Positions 24,114-32,438 of a stretch of DNA of 64,000 nt are shown in pieces. Made by a program: the position numbers and the translations under genes. Below the pieces are notes generated by a model. That model saw only the letters and a list, made by a program, of their open reading frames with translations. It was not told the origin of the DNA and ran no database searches. Source of the stretch: Bradyrhizobium sp. CCBAU 53421 (GTDB lineage: Bacteria > Pseudomonadota > Alphaproteobacteria > Rhizobiales > Xanthobacteraceae); NCBI RefSeq assembly GCF_015291625.1, contig NZ_CP030047.1, positions 744,001 to 808,000 of the forward strand, read 5' to 3'. The stretch's first letter is position 1; each line of letters begins with the position of its first letter.

Positions 24114-25328
24114 ATGGACGCATCCTCACCCACGCTGCATGACGAATCCTCGCTTGGTTACGAAGGCTGGCGCATCGTCGTCGTCTGCTTCCTGCTTGCG
24201 ACCTTCGGCTGGGGGCTGGGCTTTTACGGCCAGAGCGTCTACGTCGCCGAGTTGCACAAGCTGCACGGCTGGCCGGCGTCGCTGATCTCGTCGGGCACGA
24301 CCTTCTTCTATCTGTTCGGCGCCGCGCTGGTCGCCTTCGTCAGCGAGGCGATCAAGGCGTTCGGCGCGCGCAGCTGCCTGATCGCCGGCACTTTCGCGAT
24401 GGCGGTCGCGGCGGTTGCGATCGGCGAGGTGCGCGAGCCGTGGCAGCTCTATCTTGCCGACGCGCTGCTGGCGTTTGGCTGGGCCGGCACCAGCCTCGCC
24501 ATCATCACCAACACGCTCGGCCTTTGGTTCGACAAGAAGCGCGGCATGGCGATCAGCCTGGCGCTGAACGGCGCGAGTTTTGGCGGCATCGTCGGCGTGC
24601 CGCTGCTGGTGGCGGGGATCGGCACTTTCGGCTTCTCCGGCGCGATGATCGCGGCCGCGGTGCTGCTCGTCGTGGTGATGGTGCCCGTGATCCTGATCTT
24701 CGTCGGGCGGCCGCCGATGCACCTGCACGCGGTGACCTCGGCGGCGGCCGATGCGCCGTCGGCGACCCAGGTGCGCGCCCGTGCGCTGCGCGACATCCGC
24801 TTCCTCTCGGTGTCGGTTGCCTTCGCGCTGGTGCTGTTCGCCCAGGTCGGCTTCATCGTGCATCTGATCGCCTACCTCGATCAGGTGATCGGCCGCGAGC
24901 GCGCCACCGTGGCGATGGCGCTGCTGACCGCGATGGCCGTGGTCGGCCGAGTCTCGTTTTCCTTCGTGATCGACCGGCTCAACCAGCGGCTGGCGTCAGC
25001 GCTGTCCTTTGTCAGCCAGGCGATCGCGCTCGCCGTCATCATCAACGTGCACAACGACATCGCACAGATCGCCGCCTGCGCGCTGTTCGGCTTCTCGGTC
25101 GGCAATCTGATCACGCTGCCGGCGCTGATCGTGCAGCGCGAGTTCGATCCGCGCGCGTTCGGCGTGCTGATCAGCCTGATCACGGCGATCAACCAGATCA
25201 CCTACGCCTTTGGCCCCGGCGTGATCGGGCTGCTGCACGATCTCTCCGGCAGCTACACGCTGCCGTTCTACGGCTGCATCGGCCTCGAGCTGATCGCGGC
25301 GGTGACGATCATGACGAAAGGGAAGTAG
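24114..25328 (+). CDS. MFS transporter
   Basis: About 404 residues from the ATG at 24114; a purine-rich GGGAAGCAAGAGCAAG precedes it. An in-frame ATG at 24063 would add 17 polar residues. Twelve membrane segments are expected, beginning WRIVVVCFLLATFGWGLGFY. WFDKKRGMAISLALNGASFGG in the first half is typical of monocarboxylate/oxalate-type MFS proteins, so an organic-anion substrate is possible. The end is convergent with the MerR regulator, whose unusual 3' extension overlaps the last 60 bases of this gene. Confidence 0.85.
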   Translation: MDASSPTLHDESSLGYEGWRIVVVCFLLATFGWGLGFYGQSVYVAELHKLHGWPASLISSGTTFFYLFGAALVAFVSEAIKAFGARSCLIAGTFAMAVAAVAIGEVREPWQLYLADALLAFGWAGTSLAIITNTLGLWFDKKRGMAISLALNGASFGGIVGVPLLVAGIGTFGFSGAMIAAAVLLVVVMVPVILIFVGRPPMHLHAVTSAAADAPSATQVRARALRDIRFLSVSVAFALVLFAQVGFIVHLIAYLDQVIGRERATVAMALLTAMAVVGRVSFSFVIDRLNQRLASALSFVSQAIALAVIINVHNDIAQIAACALFGFSVGNLITLPALIVQREFDPRAFGVLISLITAINQITYAFGPGVIGLLHDLSGSYTLPFYGCIGLELIAAVTIMTKGK

Positions 25329-25993
25329 CTTCCACCTCCCCTTGAAAAGGGGAGGTGGCTTTGCTCGCAGAGCAAAGCGGGTGGGGATCCGCTCTCTCCA
25401 CTTGCACCGGAGCCCGCGGCTGACCCCCATCCCGACCTTCCCCCTTTCAGGGGGAAGGGGAATAAGGATCTGTCGTAGCCTGTAGCCCGGATGGAGCGAA
25501 GCGCAATCCGGGAACAGTATCGTCTCATAGAAAGAACCCCGGATTTCGCTGCGCTGCATCCGGGCTTCTTCCGTGGCCGTCGCACCTTCTTCTCGCCGAT
25601 CTTGCCGGCCGCTGCGACCCGCAGCAGGCGTCGGAAGGTCGGACATTCCATGTGGCTCGGCGCCGGACACACCGCGGCGTGGCGCAGGCCGTCGCGCATC
25701 GCGTTCAGCCTGCGGATGGTGCGGTCGAGGTCGTCGGCCTTGGCCGCGAGCATCTTCCGGTCGATGCGCGGCCTGCCGTCGGGCGCGAACATCCTTGCGA
25801 TCTCGTCGAGCGAGAAGCCGGACGCGCGTCCGAGCGCGATCAGCGCCAGCCGGTCCAGCACGCCCGGATCGAACAGGCGGCGCAGCCCGCGCCGTCCATG
25901 CGAGGCGATCAGCCCCTTTTCCTCGTAGAAGCGCAGGGTCGAGGCGCGAACGCCCGACAGTTCCGCCACCTCCGCGATGTCGATGTCCCGCAT
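25268..25993 (-). CDS. MerR-family transcriptional regulator with repeat-derived C-terminal extension
   Basis: 241 residues. The N-terminal MerR winged helix is clear: IAEVAELSGVRASTLRFYEEKGLIASHGR (about 6-34), then RRLFDPGVLDRLALIALGRASGFSLDEIARMF. A dimerisation helix (about 85-105) and a conserved CPAPSHMECPTFRRLL segment follow, the latter with two cysteines. Normal members would end near residue 145. Here the frame continues about 95 residues through two dispersed repeats and into the 3' end of the convergent MFS gene, with low-complexity sequence. The likely targets are the divergent methyltransferase and DUF2938 genes 94 bases away. Effector unknown. Confidence 0.8.
   Translation of the reverse strand: MRDIDIAEVAELSGVRASTLRFYEEKGLIASHGRRGLRRLFDPGVLDRLALIALGRASGFSLDEIARMFAPDGRPRIDRKMLAAKADDLDRTIRRLNAMRDGLRHAAVCPAPSHMECPTFRRLLRVAAAGKIGEKKVRRPRKKPGCSAAKSGVLSMRRYCSRIALRSIRATGYDRSLFPFPLKGGRSGWGSAAGSGASGESGSPPALLCEQSHLPFSRGGGSYFPFVMIVTAAISSRPMQP
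25331..25460. repeat. Dispersed repeat with perfect 12-bp hairpin
   Basis: Begins with CCACCTCCCCTT-GAA-AAGGGGAGGTGG (25332-25358), a perfect stem three bases after the MFS stop codon. It continues through GCTCGCAGAGCAAAGCGGGTGGGGAT to CCTTCCCCCTTTCAGGGGGAAGGGG. The first hairpin could end transcription of the MFS gene. Confidence 0.65.
25482..25567. repeat. Dispersed repeat (TAGCCCGGATGGAGCGAAGC...GCATCCGGGCT type)
   Basis: An inverted repeat whose outer arms read AGCCCGGATG and CATCCGGGCT. A related, more regular palindrome is at 27442-27494. This copy is read through by the MerR-family gene on the minus strand. Confidence 0.6.
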
Positions 25994-26087
25994 CGCCTTG
26001 ACCTCAAGTTCACTTGAACTGGCAGTGTGCGGCTAGCCGCTTGCCCAAGGCAAGCATCAGGGCAGGCAAATTGCAAAGGACGAGATC

Positions 26088-26945
26088 ATGAGTGTCGCAT
26101 CACAGGCCGATGACGAGCACGTCAAACTCTGGAACGGTGCCGCCGGACGCGCCTGGGTCGAGACCCGCGACGTGCTCGAAGGGATGTTCAAGCCGCTTGA
26201 AGACCTGCTGGCTCGGGCGGTGTCCGATGAAGCGGCGAGCCGCGTGCTCGACATCGGCTGCGGCACCGGCGCCACGACATTCGCCGTCGCTCACGTGCTC
26301 GGCCCGCAGGGGCATTGCACCGGTATCGACATCTCCGAACCCATGATCGCGGCGGCGCGTGATCGCGCGGAGCGGGAAGGATGGCCTGCCAGCTTCATCT
26401 GCGCCGACGCGCAGACCCATGTCTTCGCGCCGGCGAGTTTCGACATGATCATCTCGCGTCTCGGCGTGATGTTCTTTGCCGATCCGGTGCAGGCCTTCGC
26501 CAATCTGCGGCGCGCGGCCCGGCCGGGTGCTGCGCTTCGTTTCATCGCGTGGCGCGGTGCGGCCGAGAACCCGTTCATGACGACGGCGGAGCGGGCGGCA
26601 AAGCCGCTGCTGCCGGACCTTCCGGCGCGGCGTACCGATGCGCCGGGGCAATTCGGCTTCGCGGACCGGGGGCGGGTTGAAAGCATCCTGGAGGATAGCG
26701 GCTGGGATGCGATCGCGATCGAGCCGGTCGATATCGCCTTGCGCTTTCCGGCAGCGGAGCTGACCCGTTACGTGAGTTGGCTCGGCCCGGTCGGCACGAT
26801 GCTGCAGGCGATGGAGGAGCCGCGTCGCACCGAAGTGATCGAGGCCGTAGGCGGTGCCTTCGATCGTTACATCCACGACAACGAAATTCGCTTCACCGCG
26901 GCCTGCTGGATGGTCGCGGCGCGGGCGCCGGCTGCACATGGTTGA
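26088..26945 (+). CDS. Class I SAM-dependent methyltransferase
   Basis: A 285-residue cytoplasmic enzyme. The SAM-binding motif is VLDIGCGTGATTFAVA (about 53-68), with the acidic residue of motif II in CTGIDISEPMI and motif IV in ASFDMIISRLGVMFFADPV. The C-terminal part is the usual small-molecule methyltransferase cap. The acceptor is unknown. It diverges from a MerR regulator and overlaps the DUF2938 gene by eight bases, so these two genes probably form a MerR-controlled unit. Confidence 0.86.
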   Translation: MSVASQADDEHVKLWNGAAGRAWVETRDVLEGMFKPLEDLLARAVSDEAASRVLDIGCGTGATTFAVAHVLGPQGHCTGIDISEPMIAAARDRAEREGWPASFICADAQTHVFAPASFDMIISRLGVMFFADPVQAFANLRRAARPGAALRFIAWRGAAENPFMTTAERAAKPLLPDLPARRTDAPGQFGFADRGRVESILEDSGWDAIAIEPVDIALRFPAAELTRYVSWLGPVGTMLQAMEEPRRTEVIEAVGGAFDRYIHDNEIRFTAACWMVAARAPAAHG

Positions 26946-27441
26946 CGCGACGGACTTTTTGGCGCGTGCGGTGCTGATCGGGGCCGGCGCCACCATCGTG
27001 ATGGACATTTGGGGGATCGTCCGCACGCGCGTGCTCGGCATTCCGTCGCTAGACTATGCCCTGGTCGGCCGCTGGCTCGGCCATCTCGCGTCCGGGTGCC
27101 TATGCCACGACCGCATCGCCGCGTCGCCGCCGGTCGCGGGTGAACGGGCGATCGGCTGGGCCGCGCATTATCTGATCGGGGTCGGCTTAGCCGGCGTGCT
27201 GCTTGCGATTGTCGGGCTCGACTGGGTGCGGCAGCCGACCATCGCTCCGGCTTTGTTGGTCGGGATCGGCAGCGTGGCCGCGCCGTTCCTGGTGATGCAG
27301 CCGGCGATGGGAGCCGGTCTTGCCGCGAGCCGCACGCCCCGTCCATGGGCCTCGCGGCTGCAGAGCCTCGTGACGCACGCTGTGTTCGGCGTTGGGCTCT
27401 ACGCGGCCGGCTTGCTCGCGCACCTATTTCTGAACCCGTAA
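26938..27441 (+). CDS. DUF2938 membrane protein
   Basis: The ATG at 26938 lies inside the end of the methyltransferase gene. The 167-residue protein has four or five hydrophobic segments and typical DUF2938 landmarks: GAGATIVMDIWG near the start, RWLGHL, GWAAHYLIGVGLA, and a C-terminal PFLVMQPAMGAGLAAS followed by LQSLVTHAVFGVGLYAAG. It is an inner-membrane protein of unknown function. Its overlap with the methyltransferase gene suggests joint expression under the MerR regulator. Confidence 0.82.
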   Translation: MVDATDFLARAVLIGAGATIVMDIWGIVRTRVLGIPSLDYALVGRWLGHLASGCLCHDRIAASPPVAGERAIGWAAHYLIGVGLAGVLLAIVGLDWVRQPTIAPALLVGIGSVAAPFLVMQPAMGAGLAASRTPRPWASRLQSLVTHAVFGVGLYAAGLLAHLFLNP

Positions 27442-27494
27442 CCCGGATGGAGCCAACGGGCGCGCGTTCGCGCGACCCGTTGGCTCCATCCGGG
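27442..27494. terminator. Perfect 19-bp palindrome between convergent genes
   Basis: CCCGGATGGAGCCAACGGG (27442-27460) pairs exactly with CCCGTTGGCTCCATCCGGG (27476-27494), with a further CGCGCG/CGCGCG pair in the loop. It starts one base after the DUF2938 stop and lies 21 bases before the 3' end of the VOC gene, so it may act as a bidirectional terminator. There is no T-run. It belongs to the same repeat type as 25482-25567. Confidence 0.55.
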
Positions 27495-27514
27495 CTACAA
27501 TCCGCGTTACGGAA

Positions 27515-28009
27515 TTACACCGCCCGCTGCTTCAGCAGATCTTCAAGATCCAGCCGCCGGGTGAACATCGACAGCTTGCCGTCGGCGCTGCGCGGCCATT
27601 CGGCCTCGGGCCGGTCCCAATAGAGCTCGACGCCGTTCTCGTCGGGATCGCGCAGGTACAGCGCCTGGCTGACGCCGTGGTCGCTGGCGCCGTCGAGCTG
27701 GATGCCGGCCGACAGCACCCGGTGCAGCGCGTCTGCGAGCGCCGGACGGGTCGGGTAGAGAATGGCGGTGTGGAACAGGCCGGTGGTGCCTGGCGGCGGC
27801 GGATGGCCGCCCTTGCTCTCCCAGGTGTTGAGGCCGATGTGGTGGTGATAGCCGCCGGCCGAGATGAAGGCCGCATCCGCGCCCAGCCGCTGCTGCAGCT
27901 CGAAGCCAAGCACGCCGCAATAGAAGCCGAGCGCGCGCTCGAGATCGGCGACCTTGAGGTGGACATGCCCGATCCGGGTGCCCGCGATGATGGGAGGATT
28001 TTGCGGCAT
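27515..28009 (-). CDS. VOC-family (glyoxalase/extradiol dioxygenase-like) protein
   Basis: 164 residues. Paired beta-alpha-beta-beta-beta modules are seen with GHVHLKVADLERALGFYCGVLGF (about 14-36), GYHHHIGLNTWES (about 53-65), GLFHTAILYP and DENGVELYWDRP (about 124-135). The His and Glu positions match the metal ligands of the catechol-2,3-dioxygenase/CatE-like branch of the VOC superfamily. The actual reaction is unknown. It stands alone, convergent with the DUF2938 gene, with an ATG at 28009. Confidence 0.85.
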   Translation of the reverse strand: MPQNPPIIAGTRIGHVHLKVADLERALGFYCGVLGFELQQRLGADAAFISAGGYHHHIGLNTWESKGGHPPPPGTTGLFHTAILYPTRPALADALHRVLSAGIQLDGASDHGVSQALYLRDPDENGVELYWDRPEAEWPRSADGKLSMFTRRLDLEDLLKQRAV

Positions 28010-28143
28010 GGTCCGGCTCCATTCGGGTCAGCGCCCTGCATCAAGGGCAAGGCTTCTGCCGTTGATATAGTCCGGATTTGCCGAACTCAGAGCGACCGAT
28101 CCGGAAACCCAGGGTTTCCGGAAGGCGCCACGGTCCGCCGGGC

Positions 28144-28689
28144 CTAGCAGAGCTCCGACAGTTCGCCACCGGGCAGCTGGAACTCGAACGTGTTCAGCGT
28201 CATCGACACCATGGTGTAATAGCCGCAGAGGCCGATCACCTCGACCAGGCCGCGCTGGCTCAGCACCTCGACCGCCTCGTCATACAGTCCCTTCGGCAGG
28301 CCGTGACCTTCGTGCAATGCCTTGGCGACGTCGTAGATCACCCTGGCCTTGGGATCGTCAAAGCTCGGCGTCCGGCGCACCCGAATGTCCTCGATGATCT
28401 TGGGGTCGAGGCCGCCCTTTAGCGCGAGGCGCTTGTGGGCATACCATTCGTAATGCGCGGTCCAGTGCCGCGCGGTGACGAGGATGGCGATCTCCGAGAG
28501 CTTCGGCGGGAAGATGGTGTCGAAGCGCAGCACCTCGCCGAGCCGCGTGGCGTGCCGCGCCATCTCCGGGCTGTTGAGCCAGGCCATCATCGGCGCCGGT
28601 GGCGCGCCGCGCTTGCCGGCGATCGACTCGTCGTAGGTTTCTTTCTGGGCGGCGTTCATTTCGCTAGGCGAAAGCAGCTTCAGCCGCAT
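28144..28689 (-). CDS. Carboxymuconolactone decarboxylase-family protein
   Basis: A 181-residue helical protein from the ATG at 28689, preceded by AAGAGGAAA. Family features include EIAILVTARHWTAHYEWYAHKRLALKGG (about 72-99), where the AHYEW segment corresponds to the active-site helix, and a later VEVIGLCGYYTMVSMTLN. It lacks the CxxC pair of AhpD peroxidases, so it is closer to the decarboxylase-like branch. The start codon lies 169 bases from the divergent acyl-CoA dehydrogenase gene. Role unknown. Confidence 0.82.
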   Translation of the reverse strand: MRLKLLSPSEMNAAQKETYDESIAGKRGAPPAPMMAWLNSPEMARHATRLGEVLRFDTIFPPKLSEIAILVTARHWTAHYEWYAHKRLALKGGLDPKIIEDIRVRRTPSFDDPKARVIYDVAKALHEGHGLPKGLYDEAVEVLSQRGLVEVIGLCGYYTMVSMTLNTFEFQLPGGELSELC

Positions 28690-28857
28690 GTCCGTTTCCT
28701 CTTGTTTTTCAATCGTTACCCCATCTCGGCGATACACCCGATCGCGTAAGGTGAGTAGCGACGCCAGAGCATGGCGCGGCCGCGAGGCATATTGAATTCG
28801 GCGGCTGCGTAGGTCTAAGGTCGAATCCAATTCGTCGATTTTGACTGGAAACGCACC

Positions 28858-30042
28858 ATGGCTGACCTCGAGAAATTCCGCGCAGAGACTCGCGCCTGGC
28901 TGGAGCAGAACTGCCCGGCGGAGATGCGCAAGCCGACGACCTCGGATGGCGACACCTTCTGGGGTGGCCGCAACACGAAATTCTCCTCCGACGCGCAGCG
29001 CGTCTGGTTCGAGCGGATGCGCGACAAGGGCTGGACCGTGCCGCATTGGCCGAAGGAATATGGCGGCGGAGGCCTCGACGGCGAGGAGGCCAAGATCGTG
29101 CGCCAGGAGATGGCGGCGATCGGCGCGCGGGCGCCGCTGACCTCGTTCGGCATCTCGATGCTCGGACCGGCGCTGCTGAAATACGGCACCGAAGAGCAGA
29201 AGAAGGAGCATCTGCCGAAGATCACCGCGGGCCTGATCCGCTGGTGCCAGGGCTATTCCGAGCCGAACGCCGGCTCCGACCTCGCCTCGCTGCAGACCCG
29301 CGCGGTCGGCGACGGTGACGACTACATCATCAACGGCCAGAAGATCTGGACCTCCTACGCCAACTACGCCGACTGGATCTTCTGCCTCGTCCGTACCGAT
29401 CCCGCGGCCAAAAAGCACGACGGCATCAGCTTCATTCTCTTCGACATGACGTCGAAGGGGGTGTCGACCAAGCCGATCCTCTTGATCTCCGGCTATTCGC
29501 CGTTCTGCGAGACCTTCTTCGACAATGTCCGGGTACCGAAATCGCATGTCGTGGGCACGGTCAACCGCGGCTGGGATGTCGCGAAATATCTACTGCAGCA
29601 CGAGCGCGCGATGATCTCGGGCATGGGCGAGCGCGGCGTCGGCCGTCCGCTCGGCCAGATCGCCGCCGACTCGGTGGGCGCGGACGCGCAAGGCAAGCTC
29701 GACGATTCGCAGCTGCGCGGCCAGATCGCGAACTTCGAGGTCGACGAGGCCGCGCTCGCTGCGGCCGCCGAGCGCGCGGTCGATCTCGCCAAGGCCGGGC
29801 AGTCGCATCCGGCGTTCTCCTCGGCGATGAAGTATTACGGCACCGAGCTCAACAAGCGCCGCTACGAGATCCTGATGTCGGCCGGCGGCATCGACGCGCT
29901 GGAATGGGAGAGCGACCGCTCCCGGGGCGGTGCCCGCCCGCGCGCCTGGCTGCGCACCAAGGCCAACTCGATCGAGGGCGGCACCTCGGAGGTGATGCTC
30001 GGCATCGTCGCCAAGCGCATCCTCGATCTGCCGGGGGCGTAG
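28858..30042 (+). CDS. Acyl-CoA dehydrogenase, large-subunit type
   Basis: A 394-residue FAD enzyme. The N-terminal helical domain is followed by the flavin/substrate region with GLIRWCQGYSEPNAGSDLASL (about 122-142) and INGQKIWTSYANYADWIF (about 160-177). The C-terminal helical domain ends with SIEGGTSEVMLGIVAKRIL. Length and motifs match the large subunit of two-gene acyl-CoA dehydrogenases such as the pimeloyl-CoA dehydrogenase pair (PimC/PimD), where this subunit carries the catalytic acid. The partner-like gene follows at 30196. It introduces a C2-C3 double bond into an acyl-CoA; substrate unproven. Confidence 0.87.
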   Translation: MADLEKFRAETRAWLEQNCPAEMRKPTTSDGDTFWGGRNTKFSSDAQRVWFERMRDKGWTVPHWPKEYGGGGLDGEEAKIVRQEMAAIGARAPLTSFGISMLGPALLKYGTEEQKKEHLPKITAGLIRWCQGYSEPNAGSDLASLQTRAVGDGDDYIINGQKIWTSYANYADWIFCLVRTDPAAKKHDGISFILFDMTSKGVSTKPILLISGYSPFCETFFDNVRVPKSHVVGTVNRGWDVAKYLLQHERAMISGMGERGVGRPLGQIAADSVGADAQGKLDDSQLRGQIANFEVDEAALAAAAERAVDLAKAGQSHPAFSSAMKYYGTELNKRRYEILMSAGGIDALEWESDRSRGGARPRAWLRTKANSIEGGTSEVMLGIVAKRILDLPGA

Positions 30043-30050
30043 TTGCTGCC

Positions 30051-30152
30051 GTCGTTCCGGGGCGTCGCGAAGCGACGAACCCCAATGCGCGATGGCGCAT
30101 TGTGGAACCTCGAGATTCCGGGTCCGATGCTGTCGCATCGCCCCGGAATGAC
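30051..30152. repeat. Dispersed repeat, family B
   Basis: Begins GTCGTTCCGGGGCG and ends CATCGCCCCGGAATGAC, with an internal GGAACCTCGAGATTCCGGGT. A second copy is at 52975-53055. It fills the gap between the two acyl-CoA dehydrogenase genes. Confidence 0.72.
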
Positions 30153-30195
30153 GAACTCGGAAATTTTCTACTTAGAACGTTAGATCGGATTCTCC

Positions 30196-31335
30196 ATGGC
30201 CCTCGTCCTCACCGAAGAACAATCCATGCTGCGCGACAGTGCGCGCGGTCTCATCAGCGACAAGGCGCCGGTGGCGCATCTGCGCTCCTTGCGCGACAGC
30301 AAGGATTCCACCGGCTTCTCGCGCGAGCTTTGGAAGACCTTTGCCGAGATGGGCTTTTCCGGCCTGCTGGTGCCGGACCAGTTCGGCGGCAGCGGGCTCG
30401 GCTGCGTCGAGGCCGGCATCGTCATGGAGGAGATCGGCCGCACCTTGATGCCCTCGCCGTTCCTTGCGACCTCGGTGCTTGCGGCCTCAGCGCTGTCGCG
30501 CGGCGGCAGCGAGGCGCAGAAAGCGCAGCACCTGCCTGGCATCGCCGACGGCTCGCTGCTCGCGGCGCTCGCGATCGATGAGGGCGCGAAGCATCGCCCG
30601 CTGCAGACCAAGTTGCAGGCCACGCGCGCCGGCAACGGCTTCAAATTGTCTGGCGACAAGGCCTTCGTGGTCGACGGCCACACCGCCGATCTGCTGATCG
30701 TCGCGGCACGCACGGCCGGCAGCGCCGGCGACAAGAACGGCCTGACGCTGTTCCTGGTCGATCCGAAGGCCAAGGGCCTAGCGGTCGAGCGCACCGCGAT
30801 GGTCGATTCGCACAACGCGGCGCGCATCGTGTTCGACAATATCGAGGTCAACGCCGACAGCGTGCTCGGCGAGGTCGATCAGGGCGGCGGCCTGCTCGAG
30901 GGCGTGCTCAATATCGGCCGCGGCGCGGTCGCCTCCGAAATGCTCGGTCTCTCCGACGAGGTGTTCGGCCGCACCGTGACCTACCTGAAGGAGCGCAAGC
31001 AGTTCGGCAAGGCGATCGGCGAGTTCCAGGCGCTGCAGCATCGCGCGGCCCAGCTCTACATCGACATCGAGATCACCCGCGCCGCCGTTCTGAAGGCGTT
31101 GCAGGCGCTCGATACGGATGTCGAGAAGGCCGTCACCGCAGTCGCGGTTGCCAAGGCGCGCGCCGGCACCACCGCGACGCTCGCCGTCCAGGAAGGCGTG
31201 CAGATGCACGGCGGCATGGGCATGACCGACCAGTTCGACATCGGCTTCTTCGTGAAGCGCGCCCGCGTCTGCCAGGAACTGTTCGGCGACAGCAACTTCC
31301 ACACCGACCAGCTCGCGAGCGGCAAGGGGTACTGA
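30196..31335 (+). CDS. Acyl-CoA dehydrogenase, small-subunit type
   Basis: 379 residues. It opens LTEEQSMLRDSARGLI and contains the family C-terminal helix bundle with EMLGLSDEVFGRTVTYLKERKQFGKAIGEFQALQHR-like sequence (about 250-285). It ends with the QMHGGMGMTDQFDIGFF segment that is typical of the second (often non-catalytic) subunit in heteromeric acyl-CoA dehydrogenases. It follows a 394-residue partner, as in PimC/PimD-type pairs. A 153-base gap with a repeat separates them, so co-transcription is likely but not shown. Confidence 0.86.
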   Translation: MALVLTEEQSMLRDSARGLISDKAPVAHLRSLRDSKDSTGFSRELWKTFAEMGFSGLLVPDQFGGSGLGCVEAGIVMEEIGRTLMPSPFLATSVLAASALSRGGSEAQKAQHLPGIADGSLLAALAIDEGAKHRPLQTKLQATRAGNGFKLSGDKAFVVDGHTADLLIVAARTAGSAGDKNGLTLFLVDPKAKGLAVERTAMVDSHNAARIVFDNIEVNADSVLGEVDQGGGLLEGVLNIGRGAVASEMLGLSDEVFGRTVTYLKERKQFGKAIGEFQALQHRAAQLYIDIEITRAAVLKALQALDTDVEKAVTAVAVAKARAGTTATLAVQEGVQMHGGMGMTDQFDIGFFVKRARVCQELFGDSNFHTDQLASGKGY

Positions 31336-31717
31336 GCAGGAGCGACGGCGTCGCCGCATAACGCGGCATCGTCGCCACCCAACGCGCTGTCATCGCCCGG
31401 CTTGCCGGGCATGACACCGAGCTGAAGTCCGCAAATGACGGTGCGTCGTATCGCGCGAGAACCATCCTCATCGTCGTCCTGGCGAAGGCCAGGACCCATT
31501 ACCCCAAATCTCAATTGTCGTGCGCGCTGGGGCCGCCATCCCGTTCATCACGGAATGCGGTGGTTTGGGTCCCGGCTTTCGCCAGACGTGGTGGGCCGTG
31601 CCCTCACACACTTGATCGCCCGCATGCGCGGGTGGTGATACGGGCAAGCTGTTTGACAATTGAATCGGAGTTTGCGGTCGCGCCGGTCCAGCGCCCTCGC
31701 GTCCGGAGGCCGCGCGC
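31336..31717. other. Intergenic region with a dispersed repeat
   Basis: About 380 bases without a convincing gene. A direct GGCATCGTCGCC/GTCATCGCCCGG-like stretch lies near 31370-31420, and a repeat unit occupies 31472-31588. Short open frames here have no recognisable product. Confidence 0.5.
31472..31588. repeat. Dispersed repeat (GTCCTGGCGAAGGCCAGGACCC ... GGGTCCCGGCTTTCGCCAG)
   Basis: A hairpin unit GTCCTGGC-GAAG-GCCAGGAC at the left end and GGGTCCCGGC at the right end. Related to 7450-7498 and 60913-61028. Confidence 0.6.
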
Positions 31718-31894
31718 CTAGTGGTCCGTCTTCGGCGTCTTGGCTGCGAAGTCGAGGCCGAGCCGGAGGGCGCGCTCCTGCCGCTCTTCGGTCAGGAACT
31801 GCAGCTCCCGTTCCAGCGACCGCGCGACTTCGTCCTGCGATTCCTTGGAATGGCGGCGGGAGCCGCCGTGCGGTTTGGCCGGTTGGGCAGTCAC
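31718..31894 (-). CDS. Small hypothetical protein, 58 aa (GTG start)
   Basis: A frame of 58 codons from a GTG at 31894 (AAGGG upstream) to a TAG at 31718. It has a basic, polar N-terminus and then a likely amphipathic coiled helix, QDEVARSLERELQFLTEERQ, with regular Leu and charged positions, ending FAAKTPKTDH. The composition looks like coding sequence, but I recognise no family and no operon partner. An ATG slightly upstream is in another frame and stops after six codons. Confidence 0.45.
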   Translation of the reverse strand: MTAQPAKPHGGSRRHSKESQDEVARSLERELQFLTEERQERALRLGLDFAAKTPKTDH

Positions 31895-32438
31895 GGGAGA
31901 ACCCTTGTCATCGCAGTGTCACAGCCGCAGGCATGCCACGGCTGGAGTCCGGCGGACAATCAAAAAGAATTCAGCGACGGCGCTTTGGAATGTTTGTTGT
32001 GCATCTGACTCAAATTTAAGCAGGATATTCTCCCGGCCTGCCGCGAGTGCCGCGCCGCTAAGACCGCAGTCTCATCAATTCGGATGAGAGGGCCGGGTTC
32101 CCACGAAATCATTTCCGGATTCGCACGAAGACGTCCTGAAACCGACAAGGTCTAACCTTAGTAGCGTTGTGAAGGACGGGTGTCTGGTGAGACGCTGACA
32201 ATTGAGGTCGTGAGATTCACGACGCAGGTCGCGAGGTCGATCGGTGCATCTGAGACGTTGGGGATGATCTCGGAAATGAAGAAGCCGAATGCTGTGCCAT
32301 ATGTCTGGGCGGCCGCGCTGATCGCGGTCGTGATCTGGGGCGTGAGCGGCACCCCGCAGATGGCACATACTTCCGCCACCACGCACCTGGCGCGGGCGCG
32401 ATAGCGCGTTTCGCAGCGAAACGCGTCCCAACAAAATT
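31895..32438. other. AT-richer intergenic stretch
   Basis: About 540 bases between the small gene and the GntR gene, visibly lower in GC than the flanks around 31960-32300. It contains one possible short membrane-protein frame (32264-32404). No RNA gene, terminator with T-run or regulator site was recognised. Confidence 0.45.
32264..32404 (+). CDS. Possible small single-membrane-segment protein
   Basis: From the ATG at 32264 (or 32276) the frame gives about 46 residues: a short polar start, a hydrophobic helix VPYVWAAALIAVVIWGVSG, and a polar tail rich in Thr, His and Arg. There is no strong ribosome-binding site and no neighbour that would support it. The hydrophobic segment may be chance. 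Confidence 0.3.
   Translation: MISEMKKPNAVPYVWAAALIAVVIWGVSGTPQMAHTSATTHLARAR

Noticed and set aside
26100..27041. Long minus-strand frame opposite the methyltransferase and DUF2938 genes
   Set aside because: Arg/His-rich antisense translation with no domain; both plus-strand genes have clear motifs.
27442..27494. A possible small RNA or attachment site at the perfect 19-bp palindrome
   Set aside because: It matches the dispersed repeat at 25482-25567 and lies between convergent genes, so a repeat-derived hairpin is the simpler explanation.
28690..29547. Upstream extension of the CMD-family gene frame at 28144
   Set aside because: The extension is antisense to a clear acyl-CoA dehydrogenase, and the conserved protein begins at the ATG at 28689 with a good ribosome-binding site.
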